Source: Dryocosmus kuriphilus
Lineage: Eukaryota > Arthropoda > Insecta > Hymenoptera > Cynipidae
NCBI GenBank assembly: GCA_038277395.1
Contig: CM076197.1
Coordinates: forward strand, 78,787,951 to 78,851,950
Length of the DNA stretch: 64,000 bases
Reading direction: 5' to 3'
The position numbers and the translations under genes are program-made. Position 1 is the first letter of the stretch. Each line of letters begins with the position of its first letter. Shown in pieces: positions 10,230 to 20,989 of the stretch. The notes beneath the pieces were generated by a model. It was not told the DNA's origin, searched no databases, and was given only the letters and a program-made list of their open reading frames with translations.

Positions 10230-10897
10230 CTTGGTATTTTAAAAGAGTCTGTCAAAAAGAAGTACTTTTTCCCTCATAAACTCACGATCACTTAATTTTG
10301 AGTCTTTCGTTGAAAATAAGAGAAACTCCTAGGGGATCACGGTAATCGTGAACAAAACCAAACTATTTTATAATTCCAAAGCAATAAACCCCAATGAAAA
10401 ACGTCGTTTTCCAAAAGTAGTGTGCTGATGCATCCAACAGGTCTTCCTTCTAAGCGGTTCAGGAAACCCGAGATTGAAGAGCGGGTCAAGTAGGTCTTCC
10501 TCCTGCGGGCTGCTAGAAGTAAGTGAACGATATCTGTCTTCAATTTAGAGTGCAGACCGCGAAATTCGCTGACCCAAGCTGCATCCCCACCTAATTTACC
10601 TTGCGTGCGCACTCGTTGATCGTACGATATGCATATACCTATCGATAGATATACGACACGCTCTAGTTTCTATTCAAATTAGGAAAACGGCGTCCTTTCA
10701 CGGGTGTGCCTAGCGTTATTTCGCCCGTCCTCACTATTTGTGTGATATTAGAATTTTAAATTATCAATTAAGACTAAAATTATTATGTAAGTATGTCGAA
10801 CTGCCTCAAACCAGCACAATATCAACATTTTTGTATAAAATCTATTTTGAAATGACAAATATTTCGTATCATTAGCTTACAATTAGCTTTTACTACA
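10230..10897. other. unassigned stretch between hairpin array and right arm
   Basis: 10340-10740 is richer in GC than its surroundings. It includes a duplicated word (CAGGTCTTCCTTCT at 10438 and TAGGTCTTCCTCCT at 10492). The longest ORF is 91 residues on the minus strand (10337-10612) and resembles nothing I know. 10741-10897 is AT-rich and featureless. Confidence 0.4.
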
Positions 10898-11818
10898 CAG
10901 TTTGATAAAAAAAATACACATTCGCAATGAAATAAAATAAATAATATTAAATCAATCCAATTATAGTGCTTTTTGCAATTGCAGTGGACCATATTGAATC
11001 CAATAGCCTAAACTTTAGAATTTTGATTCTAAATTCGAAATCAGCGACCCAAAAAACTCTCATCAAGCAATTTTCATTTAAATCCATTTGTTTCTTACAA
11101 TTGATATCCGTCATATTGAATTTTGAAATTTGGAATTCAGATTCGAAATCAGCCCCCCCCCCCCCCCCCCCAAACAGGAATAATCAAATTTGAGTATTCA
11201 GGAATAATTCAAGCATGGGAGCGTTACCAAACATTTAGGGATGAGGGTGGTTTACCCCTGCAAGTGCAAAACTACGTGGATTCCGATTTGTATTAGGAAT
11301 CCTTATATATTTGCTACCGAATTTGAGAAAAAATTGTGTATTTAATTTTTTTTTCTACTAAATAAAGAAAAATTATGTTTAAGGGTAGTTACCTCTTTAA
11401 AGAATTTTTTTTTTGAAAAATCCGGAACACGTAAACATTAGTTTTGTATTTTATTTCTACCAGTAAAGATTGTATTTAGATTTAAGAAATTTGTGACATT
11501 TTATTTAAAAAAAAATAAATAAAAATATGTTAACCCATATAAAAAAGTAATAAAGCAACCCCCGATTAAGGGGAGGTCACGTACAGAGTTTCCTGTCGAG
11601 ATGTGGTCACGCAACAGCAGTTTGGTATTAAAATATTAACTGATTATTGTTAAAATAGAAAAAAAATCATTTTTGGGGATCAACTTTCGGGGTGTGTTCA
11701 CCCCTTAAACATGCAGCTCAGCACATAAGAAAAAACGTGTGTCTCATGCTTTTTGATAAACTACAACATATGACAGAGAGAGCAAAGTCGGCGAGGTACA
11801 CCTGGGGTACTCTCCTTC
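10898..11818 (-). repeat. right arm of the long inverted repeat
   Basis: It is the reverse-oriented, diverged copy of 6082-6935. It contains a 19 base poly-C run (about 11153-11171) that is absent from the left arm. Minus-strand outer end: GGAGAGTACCCC. Confidence 0.75.
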
Positions 11819-11819
11819 A

Positions 11820-12065
11820 AGAATCACCCTTCAGTCAATTTTTTCTGTTTTTACCTGAATAAATTAGACTTATTTGATGCTTTTTTATTGTATATATGTT
11901 ATATGAGATTGTATTTTCAATTTTGATAAAATTGGTAATTATTATTAAATACAAAATTATTAGTACTTACATAATAGTGTATTTTCTTACTGAACAGTTT
12001 GAACTACATATAATATAATCTTTAAATATACTTAGAAACTATATATACCGGGTGGGGAAAAAGTA
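11820..12065. other. AT-rich spacer
   Basis: No gene or repeat is recognised. It ends in TATATACC next to the mariner-type element. Confidence 0.4.
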
Positions 12066-14801
12066 TGGAAACACCTATAAATATTGCAAGATTAGTGAAA
12101 AAAACTAAAAATCAAGGTCACACCTTCAGGTAGCTTTTAACGAGGAATCCAACGATGACCTTTGATTTAACCTTGAACCTCAGTTTGAAGATTATTTCAA
12201 GGTCAACTTTGTTTTTTGTAATGGGAACACATATTTTTGATGCCAGATTCGAAAAGATCGGGAAATTTTACGTTCAGATAAGTATTTAGACTTGAGGTCA
12301 GGTTGACCTTTAAAGGATCAAACAAAGGTCAAACTACGCTATTATGTAATCTTTTAGGAATCTCGCGGAATTAGTGGAAAAAACCAAGGTCATACCCTAC
12401 GTAACATTCAACGAGGAATCTAACGGTGACCTTTGATTTAACTTGAACCTAAATTTCAAGGTTATTTCAAGGTCCACTTGTTTTTTATAAGTGTAACCCA
12501 TATTTTCGAAACCGGAATCAAAAAGAGAGGGAGATTTTACTACTAGATACGTATTTTCATCTGAGGTCAGGGTGACCTCTTCGTCACACAAAGTCAAACG
12601 AAAGTTATACTACGCTACCATGAGACCTCGTAGTAATCTTTCAGAGTGAGTAATAAAAAATAATAACCAAGTTCATGCCTCTAGTAACTTTATTTGCCGT
12701 AGAAATATTTTTATCGCATATTCCTTCTTTCAGCGCAACCCAGGAACAACGACGTGGACGTAGAAGAATTCCGTTCTCTTCGGGGTGCTTTTATATAGTG
12801 AGTTCCCCTTGCTTCTCACTTTGTCAGGGACTTTCATGAAGTAGCTTGATAGATAAATAATTTTAATTGTTATCCATTTTCCTCTTGACAGTAACCAATC
12901 CTGTTGTAAAATGATTGAACTGCATTGCAAATAATCTTTCTTGGAATGAGAGCAACTTCTTGAACAATTCTGTGTCTTAACTCTCTAAAATTTTGTGGAT
13001 TAGTTTGGTATACGCGATCTTTCAAATAACCTCATAAAAGAATAGTCTAACGATGTTGGGGCCCACTCTATTGTACCTCTTCTACCTATCCACCTTTCGA
13101 AAAACGTCTCGTTCGGGAATTGTCTAACACGAACTCCATAATGTGATGGTGCACCATTTTGCTGAAATCATCTGTTTTCAAAATTAACTCTTTGTCTAGC
13201 TCGTATTGCTGGAACAATTTGATTTTGTAGTAGACGTTCATAGCTTTCCGTATTTAAATTTCATTCGATAAAGAAAGGACCTATTATTTCGTCGTCTACA
13301 ATTCCTGCCCATACGTTCAATTTTTGAGGATATTGAGTGTGAATTTCTCTCATTCAGTGGGGATTTGTATCAGACCAATACCTGAAGTTATGACGATATT
13401 GACATTGCCATTTAACTCAAACGTTGCTTCATCTGAAAAGACAACATTTTCTAAAAATCGTGGATTTTCATCTATCATTTTCATCATTGTCTCACAAACT
13501 TCAATACGACGATCAGGATCATCTTCATTTAACTCTTGCACAAGTTTCATTTTATAGGGATGAAAACTGTTTACCTTCAAAATTTTTAAAACAGATTTAT
13601 GGTCGATATCGTGTTGTGCAGACGCGGATTGAGATGTTTCATGCGGATTTTCCATAAAAGACTTAAAATCTAAAGATTTTTCTTCGTTTGTTGCTATCGA
13701 TGGTCGATCAAGAACACGACGATTTCGAACAGATCCCGTTTCTTCAAAACGTCTTGCAGTCTTTGCAACTGTTCCTTTTGATAAAGGTGTACCACCGTTT
13801 CGGAATATTTTGTTAAAAAGATCAGCCACATTAGTGTATGACCTTTGCAGATCACCCTAAGCCCTCATCATTAAAAGAGCTATGCGTATTCTCTTTCGGA
13901 CAAAGGAAACATTTTGACTAAAAAATATAACAATAATAAGTTAACAAGAAAAGGTCTAATGCTTAGGAAATTGAAAAATTCAACGCATCCAGACTAATCT
14001 ACATCTTACCTCTTCTACTCTACTAGGTCTAATGCTGTTATTAAAAACTCATAAAAAATTAAAAGAATCTAATATTTACTTTTTACAAAGAAAAAATTAA
14101 GGATGAAAAAATTTGACGGTCTTTTCAAACCCTTTTCCTCTTATAACTGCAAGGTGCTATTTTAACTTGCTTATTACCAATAATGTATTAATCAAGCGAT
14201 TTTAATTTTAAAAGTTTATTTATTCAATAAATTATTTTTTACATGAAAAAATTTTGTTGTTTGGAGAAAATATCTTCTAAATAAGTGCGTGACTCTTGGG
14301 AAGCCATACGTACGTGATGTGAACTCTTTTTAAAATTTTAATAAGACAAAGTTTACGAATAAAGTTTTCCGCTCTTTTCGAATCTGGCATTAAAAATATG
14401 TGTTCCCATTAAAAAAACAAGGTTGACCTTGAAATACCCTTGAAATTGAGGTTCAAGGTTAAATCCAAGGTCACCGTTGGATTCCTCGTTGAAAGTTACG
14501 TAGGGTATGACCTAGGTTTTTTTCACTAATTCCACGAGATTCCTAAATGGCTCCATGGTAGCGCAGTTTGACCTTTGTTTCACCCGTAGAGGTCACCCTG
14601 ACCTCAAGTCTGAATATGCATCTGAACATAAAATTTCCCATTCTTTTCGAATCTGGCATCAAAAATATATGTTCCCATTAAAAAAAACAAAGTTGACCTT
14701 AAAATAACCTTGAAATTGAGGTTCAAGGTTAAATCCAAGTTCACCGTTGAATTCCTCGTTTAGTTATTTTTACTAATCTTGCGATATTTATAGGTGTTTC
14801 C
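12066..14801 (-). mobile_element. mariner/Tc1-type element with long, internally repeated TIRs
   Basis: The termini GGAAACACCTATAAATAT... (12067 onward) and ...ATATTTATAGGTGTTTCC (to 14801) are inverted copies flanked by TA-rich sequence, as expected of TA-targeting Tc1/mariner elements. The inverted repeats are unusually long (about 0.5 kb each). Each holds two tandem subunits, recognisable by CAAGGTCA, GAGGAATCYAACG, TTGAACCT and the GACCTNNAGGTCA-type words. A decayed transposase lies on the minus strand between them (12840-13829). Confidence 0.8.
12840..13829 (-). pseudogene. mariner-type transposase, decayed
   Basis: Transposases of this type bind the inverted repeats and cut and paste at TA. 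Reading from 13829 downward, the first 160 residues are open. They hold an N-terminal helix-turn-helix region (GTVAKTARRFEETGSVRNRR, HKSVLKILK...HPYKMKLVQEL) and the first catalytic block VVFSDEATFELNG. After about 13350 the frame is broken by stops. Family landmarks continue: NVWAGIVDDEIIGPFF, SYERLLQNQIVPAIRA, then QQNGAPSHYG. In that last motif the catalytic Asp of the usual QQDGAPPHY is replaced by Asn. The last block IEWAPTSLDYS has also drifted from W-P-P-R-S-P-D. The gene is inactive. It lies centrally between the long TIRs. Confidence 0.8.
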
Positions 14802-14827
14802 ATATATATATATATATATATATATAT
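14802..14827. repeat. (TA)n microsatellite
   Basis: An alternating AT run lies directly at the right end of the mariner-type element. It probably grew from the TA target. Confidence 0.9.
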
Positions 14828-15360
14828 TGAAACCTGCGTTTTCATTGATAACGCCTTAGGATAGGCCACCCCTCTATGCAGAAGCGTCTAGGGGTACGCG
14901 ATAGCAGGGATACAGGCGAGACTATACATACACGCCCGTCGCCCCGAAGGGAGAAACGCAGAAACGCGTGGGCGGAAAGCAACGGGCCCTATAAAAGAAG
15001 CAAAAATCTGTAGTCTCGCCAGTTGGGTGGGTGGCTCGGATTCGAGCCACGAGCAAAGATCAGCGCTTGCGACTTGGGGTGGACTAGAGGGTAAACTCTC
15101 TAGCTCTTACAACATCTCCAGGAGTTGAAGTTGACTTGAGAAGTACGCAGGAAGAGGAGTTCACTCCTCTCTCCGAGTTCGCTCCTCAGGTCAACGAAGA
15201 GGGTGACTAGGAACCTTCGTAAGCTGGCTTGTAGGTTACGAGGGTGACTAGTATTCTCGAGCTCGTTCTCTCGAGTCCCAGCGTCTCCAACGCCTCGTCG
15301 TACCACGATTGTAAAAGCGAAATCTCACGTAACAGCGTTAATGATATTATTGAAATAAAG
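14828..15360 (+). mobile_element. LTR-like, promoter-bearing GC-rich segment (possible solo LTR)
   Basis: The segment is much richer in GC than its surroundings. It has a strong TATA box (TATAAAAG, 14990-14997), an initiator-like CCAGTTG about 30 bases downstream, and an AATAAAG signal near 15353. This order suggests an LTR or the start of an element. A matching partner LTR, clear TG/CA ends and a target duplication were not found, so the call is tentative. Dyad words such as CTCGGATTCGAG and GAGGAGTTCACTCCTC are present. Confidence 0.4.
14990..14997 (+). promoter_or_regulatory. TATA box of LTR-like segment
   Basis: TATAAAAG stands in GC-rich context, with a CAGTT-type arthropod initiator about 30 bases downstream (about 15021). 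Confidence 0.5.
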
Positions 15361-15750
15361 AGAACCCTTTCCTTTAGACCTAAGAAAATTAATTATATGG
15401 CAGATCTGAATCAGAAATTTTGGTGAAGAAATTAATTAAATAAAAAGAAAACGGATTGTTATCAAAGAAAAAGAGAAAGTAAAAAGAAATAAAAAAGGAG
15501 TTAAAATCATCTATTAGCCATAAGGAGCAGCGCATCTAAATAATTAGTTGATATGTAAGAGATCTTAGATTAGTTCTTAAGGGCCACTGATGTAAGAGCT
15601 TAGACTAGGTTTTAATGAATAAATTGTAATATGAACAGGGAATAAAAGAAAAATCTTATTCTTTCTATCGTAAGAGACCCTGATATTGATATAAAGAGAC
15701 GCATTTAATATTTTTAAATAAATAAATAAAATCCCTAAAAGTCAAGGGTT

Positions 15751-15753
<3 letters not shown>
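15361..15753. other. AT-rich, non-coding
   Basis: No gene is seen. Only short A-rich runs and TTAG/CTTAGA words are visible. Confidence 0.4.

Positions 15754-15821
<68 letters not shown>
15754..15821. repeat. (AT)n microsatellite, 68 bp
   Basis: An uninterrupted alternating AT run. Confidence 0.95.
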
Positions 15822-15824
<3 letters not shown>

Positions 15825-16651
15825 TACATAGTTTAACCTAAAAAATATAAGACAAATCAACATATTATATAAATTTTAGGATCTCAGGGCGTGCGACTCG
15901 AAAGATTCAGAAAATTTTTAGGTGTTTTTAAAAACATCATTTAAAAACACATATTTAAAAATGTGACAGGAAACCTCAATTTAATTTTCCTTTTTTCATT
16001 TTTAATTAACCATAATGCTTCAAAGAAATGTTAAGGGCTTTTGTGGTTTGATAAAAACCGTTTTCTTTAAGAAAGCCTTATAAAAGCACAACTTATCTTA
16101 AGATTATATATATTTTAAGACACAGATATCAAGTAACGATAAGAGCCTTAACATCTAATAAATCTAATATATCTAAAAAATAAATATAATCTAATTTAAA
16201 AAATCTGCCCGCTTCGCTGGCATATTCTCATCGCGCCCTTTGCGCAAAGTATGAGCGCGCCTATGGCGCGCGGTCTGGTGATCGTCGCGCTTCGCGCTCG
16301 GATGTTTTTGGTCCTTGCACATCGTGCTCGGTATTCGTTACTTGGGTCTTAAAATTTGAAAACACTGATGCACGTCATCTACCGTGAACCTGGGGAGAGC
16401 TGACAAACTCAACTCTCCAATTTTCGCTTCCCAATTCTCTCCTGACGAACCCTGCTCGCCCACCTTTTCCACATATTCATATATTGTTATATAAGATTAT
16501 ATTATATTGATCGGGTTATATTATATTATGTATTTACTAAATCATATCGTCGTTTTAAAGCAATCTATATCTATATATATCTATATAAAAGTCTTGACTA
16601 CAATTATATCTTCGATTTAAAGGGATCTCTAAATAAGTTAGTTTACTCGTA
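15822..16651. other. AT-rich with a GC hairpin cluster
   Basis: Most of it is AT-rich and empty. 16205-16335 is a cluster of short GC palindromes (GCCCGCTTCGCTGGC, GCGCCCTTTGCGC, GCGCGCCTATGGCGCGC, GCGCTTCGCGCTC). A related word, CGCGCTTCGCGCTCG, recurs near 20911, which suggests a dispersed hairpin-rich repeat. Confidence 0.5.
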
Positions 16652-16963
16652 TGTAACGCTGAGAGAGCAAGCAGTCGGCAGAGCTGGCTAGAATGACCCG
16701 ATTGGCTTCTCGCAAGAGAGCGGGGGCGGCGTCAACGCGCCGACTCACAACGCGGTAGAGGGAGATCTGTCTCCGTGAGTACGCGGGTGGGAGTTCTCAA
16801 CGCAGCACCGACGTCCTCATGCCCAGCGTCAAGCCTGCTATGCGAATATTGGTTCGCTTTCACTCTCGACGCGAGAGTGGGAATTTAGACGCAGCGTCGG
16901 GGCGCGGGTGGAAACTCTCGCCCGGCGGTAATATAAATATGGGTCCTTCTGGCCAGTTCGGCA
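16652..16963 (+). mobile_element. LTR-like segment, 5' part, interrupted by a LINE
   Basis: The segment begins TGTAACGC, is GC-rich, and carries a TATA-like AATATAAATATGGG near 16930 followed by GGCCAGTTCGGCA. The sequence resumes at 19539 after the inserted LINE, continues to an AATAAATA signal (19626) and may end at TTACA (about 19639). The reconstructed length of about 420 bp, the TGT start and the promoter-polyA order suit an LTR. No partner LTR is in the window. Confidence 0.45.
16952..16963 (+). repeat. 12 bp target-site duplication, left copy
   Basis: GCCAGTTCGGCA is repeated exactly at 19527-19538, directly after the poly(A) tail of the LINE. It fixes both ends of that insertion. Confidence 0.9.
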
Positions 16964-19526
16964 CCAATCCGCATCTTACCTCTCTACTCTCCCCCTCATA
17001 TTAATATCTCTAAAATACCGGATCTTTTCAATTCCAATACCCCAACGATAGTCGCTGGCGATCTTAACGCAAAAAATAAAGCCTGGGGTTGCTTAAAAAA
17101 CAACCCGAAAGGTAAATCTCTTTTAAAAACTCTCATTCGACACAACCTCACCATGGAAGCGCCCTCGGTTCCCACTCACTTCCCTGTTTCTTCAAAATAT
17201 CAACCCGACATTCTAGATCTCTTCATAACAAAAAATATTTCGATTAACAAAGATGCCTGGTCGCTACCTGTTCTGAGTTCCAACCATAACCCTGTTCTCA
17301 TGGAGCTAACTGGTAACCCTGTACTATCCCCACCCACCGAGTCAAAAATCGACTATCTCTACCTTAAATATATCCTTGAAACCTCCCCCTTTAATTGCCT
17401 TCAGATCCGATCATCTTCCGAAATTGACACAGCAGTTGAAGCACTGACAAAAGATATCCAAAACTCAGTAAAACTAGCCACCACAACCAACATAGTCTCT
17501 CCATCCAAACCTAAACTATCTCCTGCTATCCGTCAACTCGTCCACAGGAAAAATCAGAACAGGAAGCACTGGCAATCTACCCGAATTCCCAGACACCGTC
17601 GTCGCCTGAACCGCTATCAAAAAGAACTCACATCCACCCTCCAGACTACCAATAACTCATGTTTCGAAGCTTACATTGCGGAAGCTGAACAAAACCCTAA
17701 AAGCTGTTGGAAAGTGATTAAATCTCTTCGTAACAGAAAATCTCACCTCCCAGCTCTTGTCAAAGACGGCCAAACCTTCTCTCTTGACGAAGACAGAGCT
17801 AATATTTTTGCAGGCTCAATGAAAAATCAATGCTCCCCTTTTCCTAGCCTTGAAAAATTTACTTCATTTACGACAACATCTCAAAGACTGCACAAGGCTT
17901 CACTGTGACTGACAAAGACTTCCTTCCTACCTCCGCTAAAGAAATCTTGACACAATTCGCCCCCGGTAACGACGCTATTAGTAACGGCGTCCTTAAAATT
18001 CTTCCCCGAAAACATATTACGGCTATCTGCACCATTATTAACGCAATGATGAGGTTTCATTACTTTCCTTCTGCTTGGAAGGAGGCCACAGTCATCTTTC
18101 TTCCTAAACCTGGTAAGCCTCTCAGCTCTGCTTCAAGCTTTCGCCCCATCAGCCTACTCTACACTCTTAGCAAAGTAGCGGAAAGTATCATTCTCACTCG
18201 TTTCGACGATTTTGTTTCACGGAACAATATATTACCTGACTTCCAGCACGGTTTCCGCAAACGTCATGGAACAGCCCACCAACTTCTTCGCGTTTCTGAA
18301 TACATTGCCGACAATCTCAACAAAGGTAAACACACGTCCATGCTTCTCCTGGACTGTAAGCAAGCCTTTGATAGAGTTTGGCACGACGGTCTCATCTTTA
18401 AACTTATTCTTTTACAATTTCCTCATTACCTTATCGGCCTAATTAAATCATTCCTCTCGAACAGGAGCATTAGAGCCCATGTCGAAAAATGCTTATGTCA
18501 ACCCCAACTTATCACCTCTGGTGTCCCTCAGGGTTCAAAACTTTCCCCCTCTCTCTTCAACGTTTACTGTTATGACATTCCTGGCAATGGCAAAATCCTC
18601 GCAGTCCAATACGCCGACGATGTTGGCTTTCTTCAATCAGCCAGGGTTATTAAACAATGTTCCTCTCATTTAAATAAATTCACCCCAGTTGCTCTCGATT
18701 GGTACTCCAAATGGAGGTTCAAAATTAGCAAATCTAAATCAGAAGCCGTTTTCTTCTCTCGCCGCCTCCGCAGGCCTCCCAAACTTCTAGTTTACCCCAT
18801 CGAATGGAGTAACTCAGCTAAATATCTCGGAGTCATATTTTTGATAAGAAACTCACCTGGTCCAAGCAGATAACTGCTACCCGCAACAAAGCCTGTGGAG
18901 CTTTTACAGCGCTAAAACCGTTTTTTAATAATCAAACTGTTTCCCGGGCCACTAAAGCCCGTGCTTTTAACGCTATAATTAGAAGTATTTGTACTTACGC
19001 GATTCCAGTATGGGGCTCCACGAGCCCAAATAGCCTGTCAAAGCTCCAGGGGACTTATATGCGCCTTCTTCGCTCATCTCTAAACATTCCCTGGTTTATC
19101 CGCAACAAACAAATCCTTGCGGAAACCAAACTCCCTTCTATCACCGACGCTGCAAAATTATATGCCGCGAATCTCCGTCTCTCGGTACAAAATCACGCTA
19201 ACCCAGCATTAACTCACTGGCAAATTACGCAAGCAAACCATCTGACCGTTTCAGAAGGCCGTGCCTTCTTGTTCAGTCAGACTCTTAATCCTTTCTCCTA
19301 TTACGTGTTTCGCTTCAAGCGCGAGTGTCCTTGCAGTTCCTACTGTCTTGGACCACCTTATTTCGCCCGTCTTATTTTGGTTCATAACCTCAAGGTTGGT
19401 AGCCAGCGGGGAGGGGTTTTAGTCGGTAGGCGCGCCTTGCGAATCCAACACTACCCTTCACTGGGTGTCTTTTGAAGATTCCCCTCCTCGACCTGTTAAA
19501 ACAAAACAAAAAAAAAAAAAAAAAAA
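16964..19526 (+). mobile_element. 5'-truncated Jockey-type LINE with poly(A) and TSD
   Basis: The insertion runs from directly after the first GCCAGTTCGGCA to an A-rich tail (about 19497-19526), which is followed by the second copy. It starts inside the endonuclease domain, so its 5' part was never copied. The order endonuclease remnant, reverse transcriptase, C-terminal region, short 3' UTR and poly(A) is that of a non-LTR element. It interrupts an LTR-like segment. Confidence 0.9.
16973..19475 (+). pseudogene. LINE ORF2: endonuclease fragment, reverse transcriptase, C-terminal region
   Basis: ORF2 nicks target DNA and copies the element RNA at the nick. The endonuclease part begins at LYSPP and includes TIVAGDLNAKNKAWGC (about 17040-17095), ILDLFIT and SSNHNPVLMEL, which match the C-terminal half of the apurinic-type endonuclease. 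A linker follows (17300-17900). The RT has FRPISLL (about 18142), MLLLDCKQAFDRVWH, TSGVPQGSKLSP and the catalytic YADD at 18610-18621. The pieces 17153-17908, 17905-18873 and 19059-19475 are in different frames, joined by shifts near 17900 and 18840. The usual KAPG-DGI block is altered to FAPGNDAIS, which suggests a small deletion. The C-terminal part (YAIPVWGSTS, LLRSSLNIPW) is Jockey-like. Confidence 0.88.
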
Positions 19527-19639
19527 GCCAGTTCGGCAGTCGATCGTCAGTCGGTCGTGGAGCGTCACCAGTTCTAACTCTACTGCCCTGTCTTCGGCTT
19601 TACTCTCTCACCACCTTGTGAGAGAATAAATACCTTACA
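19527..19639 (+). mobile_element. LTR-like segment, 3' part
   Basis: It starts with the second copy of the 12 bp duplication and continues the segment broken at 16963. It includes CAGTCGATCGTCAGTCGG-type initiator words, an AATAAATA polyadenylation signal at about 19626, and TTACA as a possible end. Confidence 0.4.
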
Positions 19640-20760
19640 CTGGAATTTGTGTCTCAAATTATTTTTCTCTCGTTACCATATCCGTCCTTTTCAGGACGCG
19701 AAGGATCTTGTGTGCTTTTGTTTTGTTGTGTTTTGTTGTTTGTGTGTCTTGGTTTTGTTTTTTTTTTTTTTGTTTCAGGACGGGAATTCAGGACCTACGG
19801 TGGGGTCCACACCGCCCTCTCTCTCAGGCTTCCTTGGGCAAAGCTCTCGTCGCCTCTCGGTCTCCGGTACGTCGGCTTAAGCCAAGGTCCTCTTCGAGGC
19901 TTCCTTGGACTGGGTCGGCCTCTGGACATAGAGGGAGGTCGCTGAGCCGGCCCCAAGGTCCTTTGGGACGGCCGCTCGAGAGGAGGACGTGCACTAAGAA
20001 AACCCGCTGTATGGCCTGGAACTCCAAGCAGCGCCGCGCGCGTTGACGAGACAGGGAGCAGCCAGAACGAGCAGCCCTCCAACGAGAGGTGGGGGACTCC
20101 ACGGGAGTCCGAGCCCCCCTCCCTAACGGCGACGACCAGGAGGTCCACGCCGAGCCCAACCGGGCCACCTGCCGGAAAGCCGTCACTCCGCCCGAGCCAA
20201 CACCAGCACCACCTTCAAACCCGTGGTTGAGTGAGGGGGACCTCAATACGTTCGCCACCCCCCACCGGGCGATCCGCTCCCACCTATCCCATCCCCGGGT
20301 CCCCACGGCGCAACTTCCGCCGTCGTCGTCGGTACGCCGCCTGTACATCCTCGGCAAGGAGGGTGTTATTTCAGGACGTTTTCCGACCCTGTGACGAGAG
20401 GGGTTGCCCCAACATCGAATTCTACGGATATACCTATCACGCGTATTCCCCGTCCTCCAAATCCCCGATTAAGCAATACCACAGGGAACGGGCGTACGTA
20501 TTGCGACGGTTTTTCAGGCTGATGGAAACTCCGTTCTCAGCCTGAACAAATATGGACGCTCTCTCCTTGTGGGACCGGCTAATGAGGGGTAGCATTACCC
20601 GCACCACCATCCCCACCTCATCTAACCAGTCGAAACTACCCCAAAATATGGACGCTTTGGACTCGTACCTCGCCAAATGCCGGATAAACCCCTCCAAAAC
20701 CCTCTTCCCAATCTACACTCCGTCTTCAACCTCATCACGATTAAATCCCTCCTTCCACTA
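19640..20760 (+). other. GC-rich segment, possibly the decayed 5' interior of an LTR element
   Basis: A T-rich run and TTTCAG acceptor-like words (19750-19780) precede a strongly GC-rich stretch to about 20560. The word CAGGACG recurs at about 19692, 19776 and 20372. Several overlapping ORFs of about 100 residues exist on both strands, as is common in GC-rich DNA. The one with most protein-like character ends GCPNIEFYGYTYHAY...RERAYVLRRFF (plus strand, to 20545). I do not recognise it. Gag-related leader sequence is possible but unproven. Confidence 0.3.
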
Positions 20761-20989
20761 AACTCAGATACATTCCATACAACTCCGGGAATCGTATCAA
20801 CACCTACTTTTAATGAGATTATTAAATTTGAATTTTTTATTAAAAATTACAAAAGAAATTATTTTACTTAAGGCTCTATCGATCTTAAGGAACACATTCT
20901 CACCATAACACTCGCGCTTCGCGCTCGACAATTAATTTTTTTTAAACACATTGTAGATTGGTGAATTTTTTTGTGATTTTCCAAATTTT
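20761..20989. other. AT-rich spacer
   Basis: No gene is seen. CGCGCTTCGCGCTCG at about 20911 echoes the hairpin cluster near 16290. Confidence 0.4.

Larger units (their letters stand above)
6082..11818. mobile_element. 5.7 kb element bounded by ~0.9 kb inverted repeats
   Basis: 6082-6935 and 10898-11818 are diverged inverted copies of each other. Matching landmarks include GTACCCCAGGTGTACCTCGCC (about 6090) against GGCGAGGTACACCTGGGGTAC (about 11791), the AAACATGCAGCTCAGCACATAAG block, CGGGGGTTGCTTTATT-type words, and ACCATATTGAATCCAATA near the inner edge. Between the arms lie a transposase remnant (7315-8425), a nested palindrome (8476-9280) and a hairpin array (9370-10226). The right terminus reads GGAGAGTACCCC on the minus strand. 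No clear target duplication was seen. It may be one large foldback or TIR transposon, or two inverted copies of a smaller repeat flanking unrelated insertions. Confidence 0.7.

Noticed and set aside
19795..20357. Arg-rich minus-strand proteins of 117-177 residues
   Set aside because: GC-rich DNA has few stops in all frames. No family resemblance or start context was seen.
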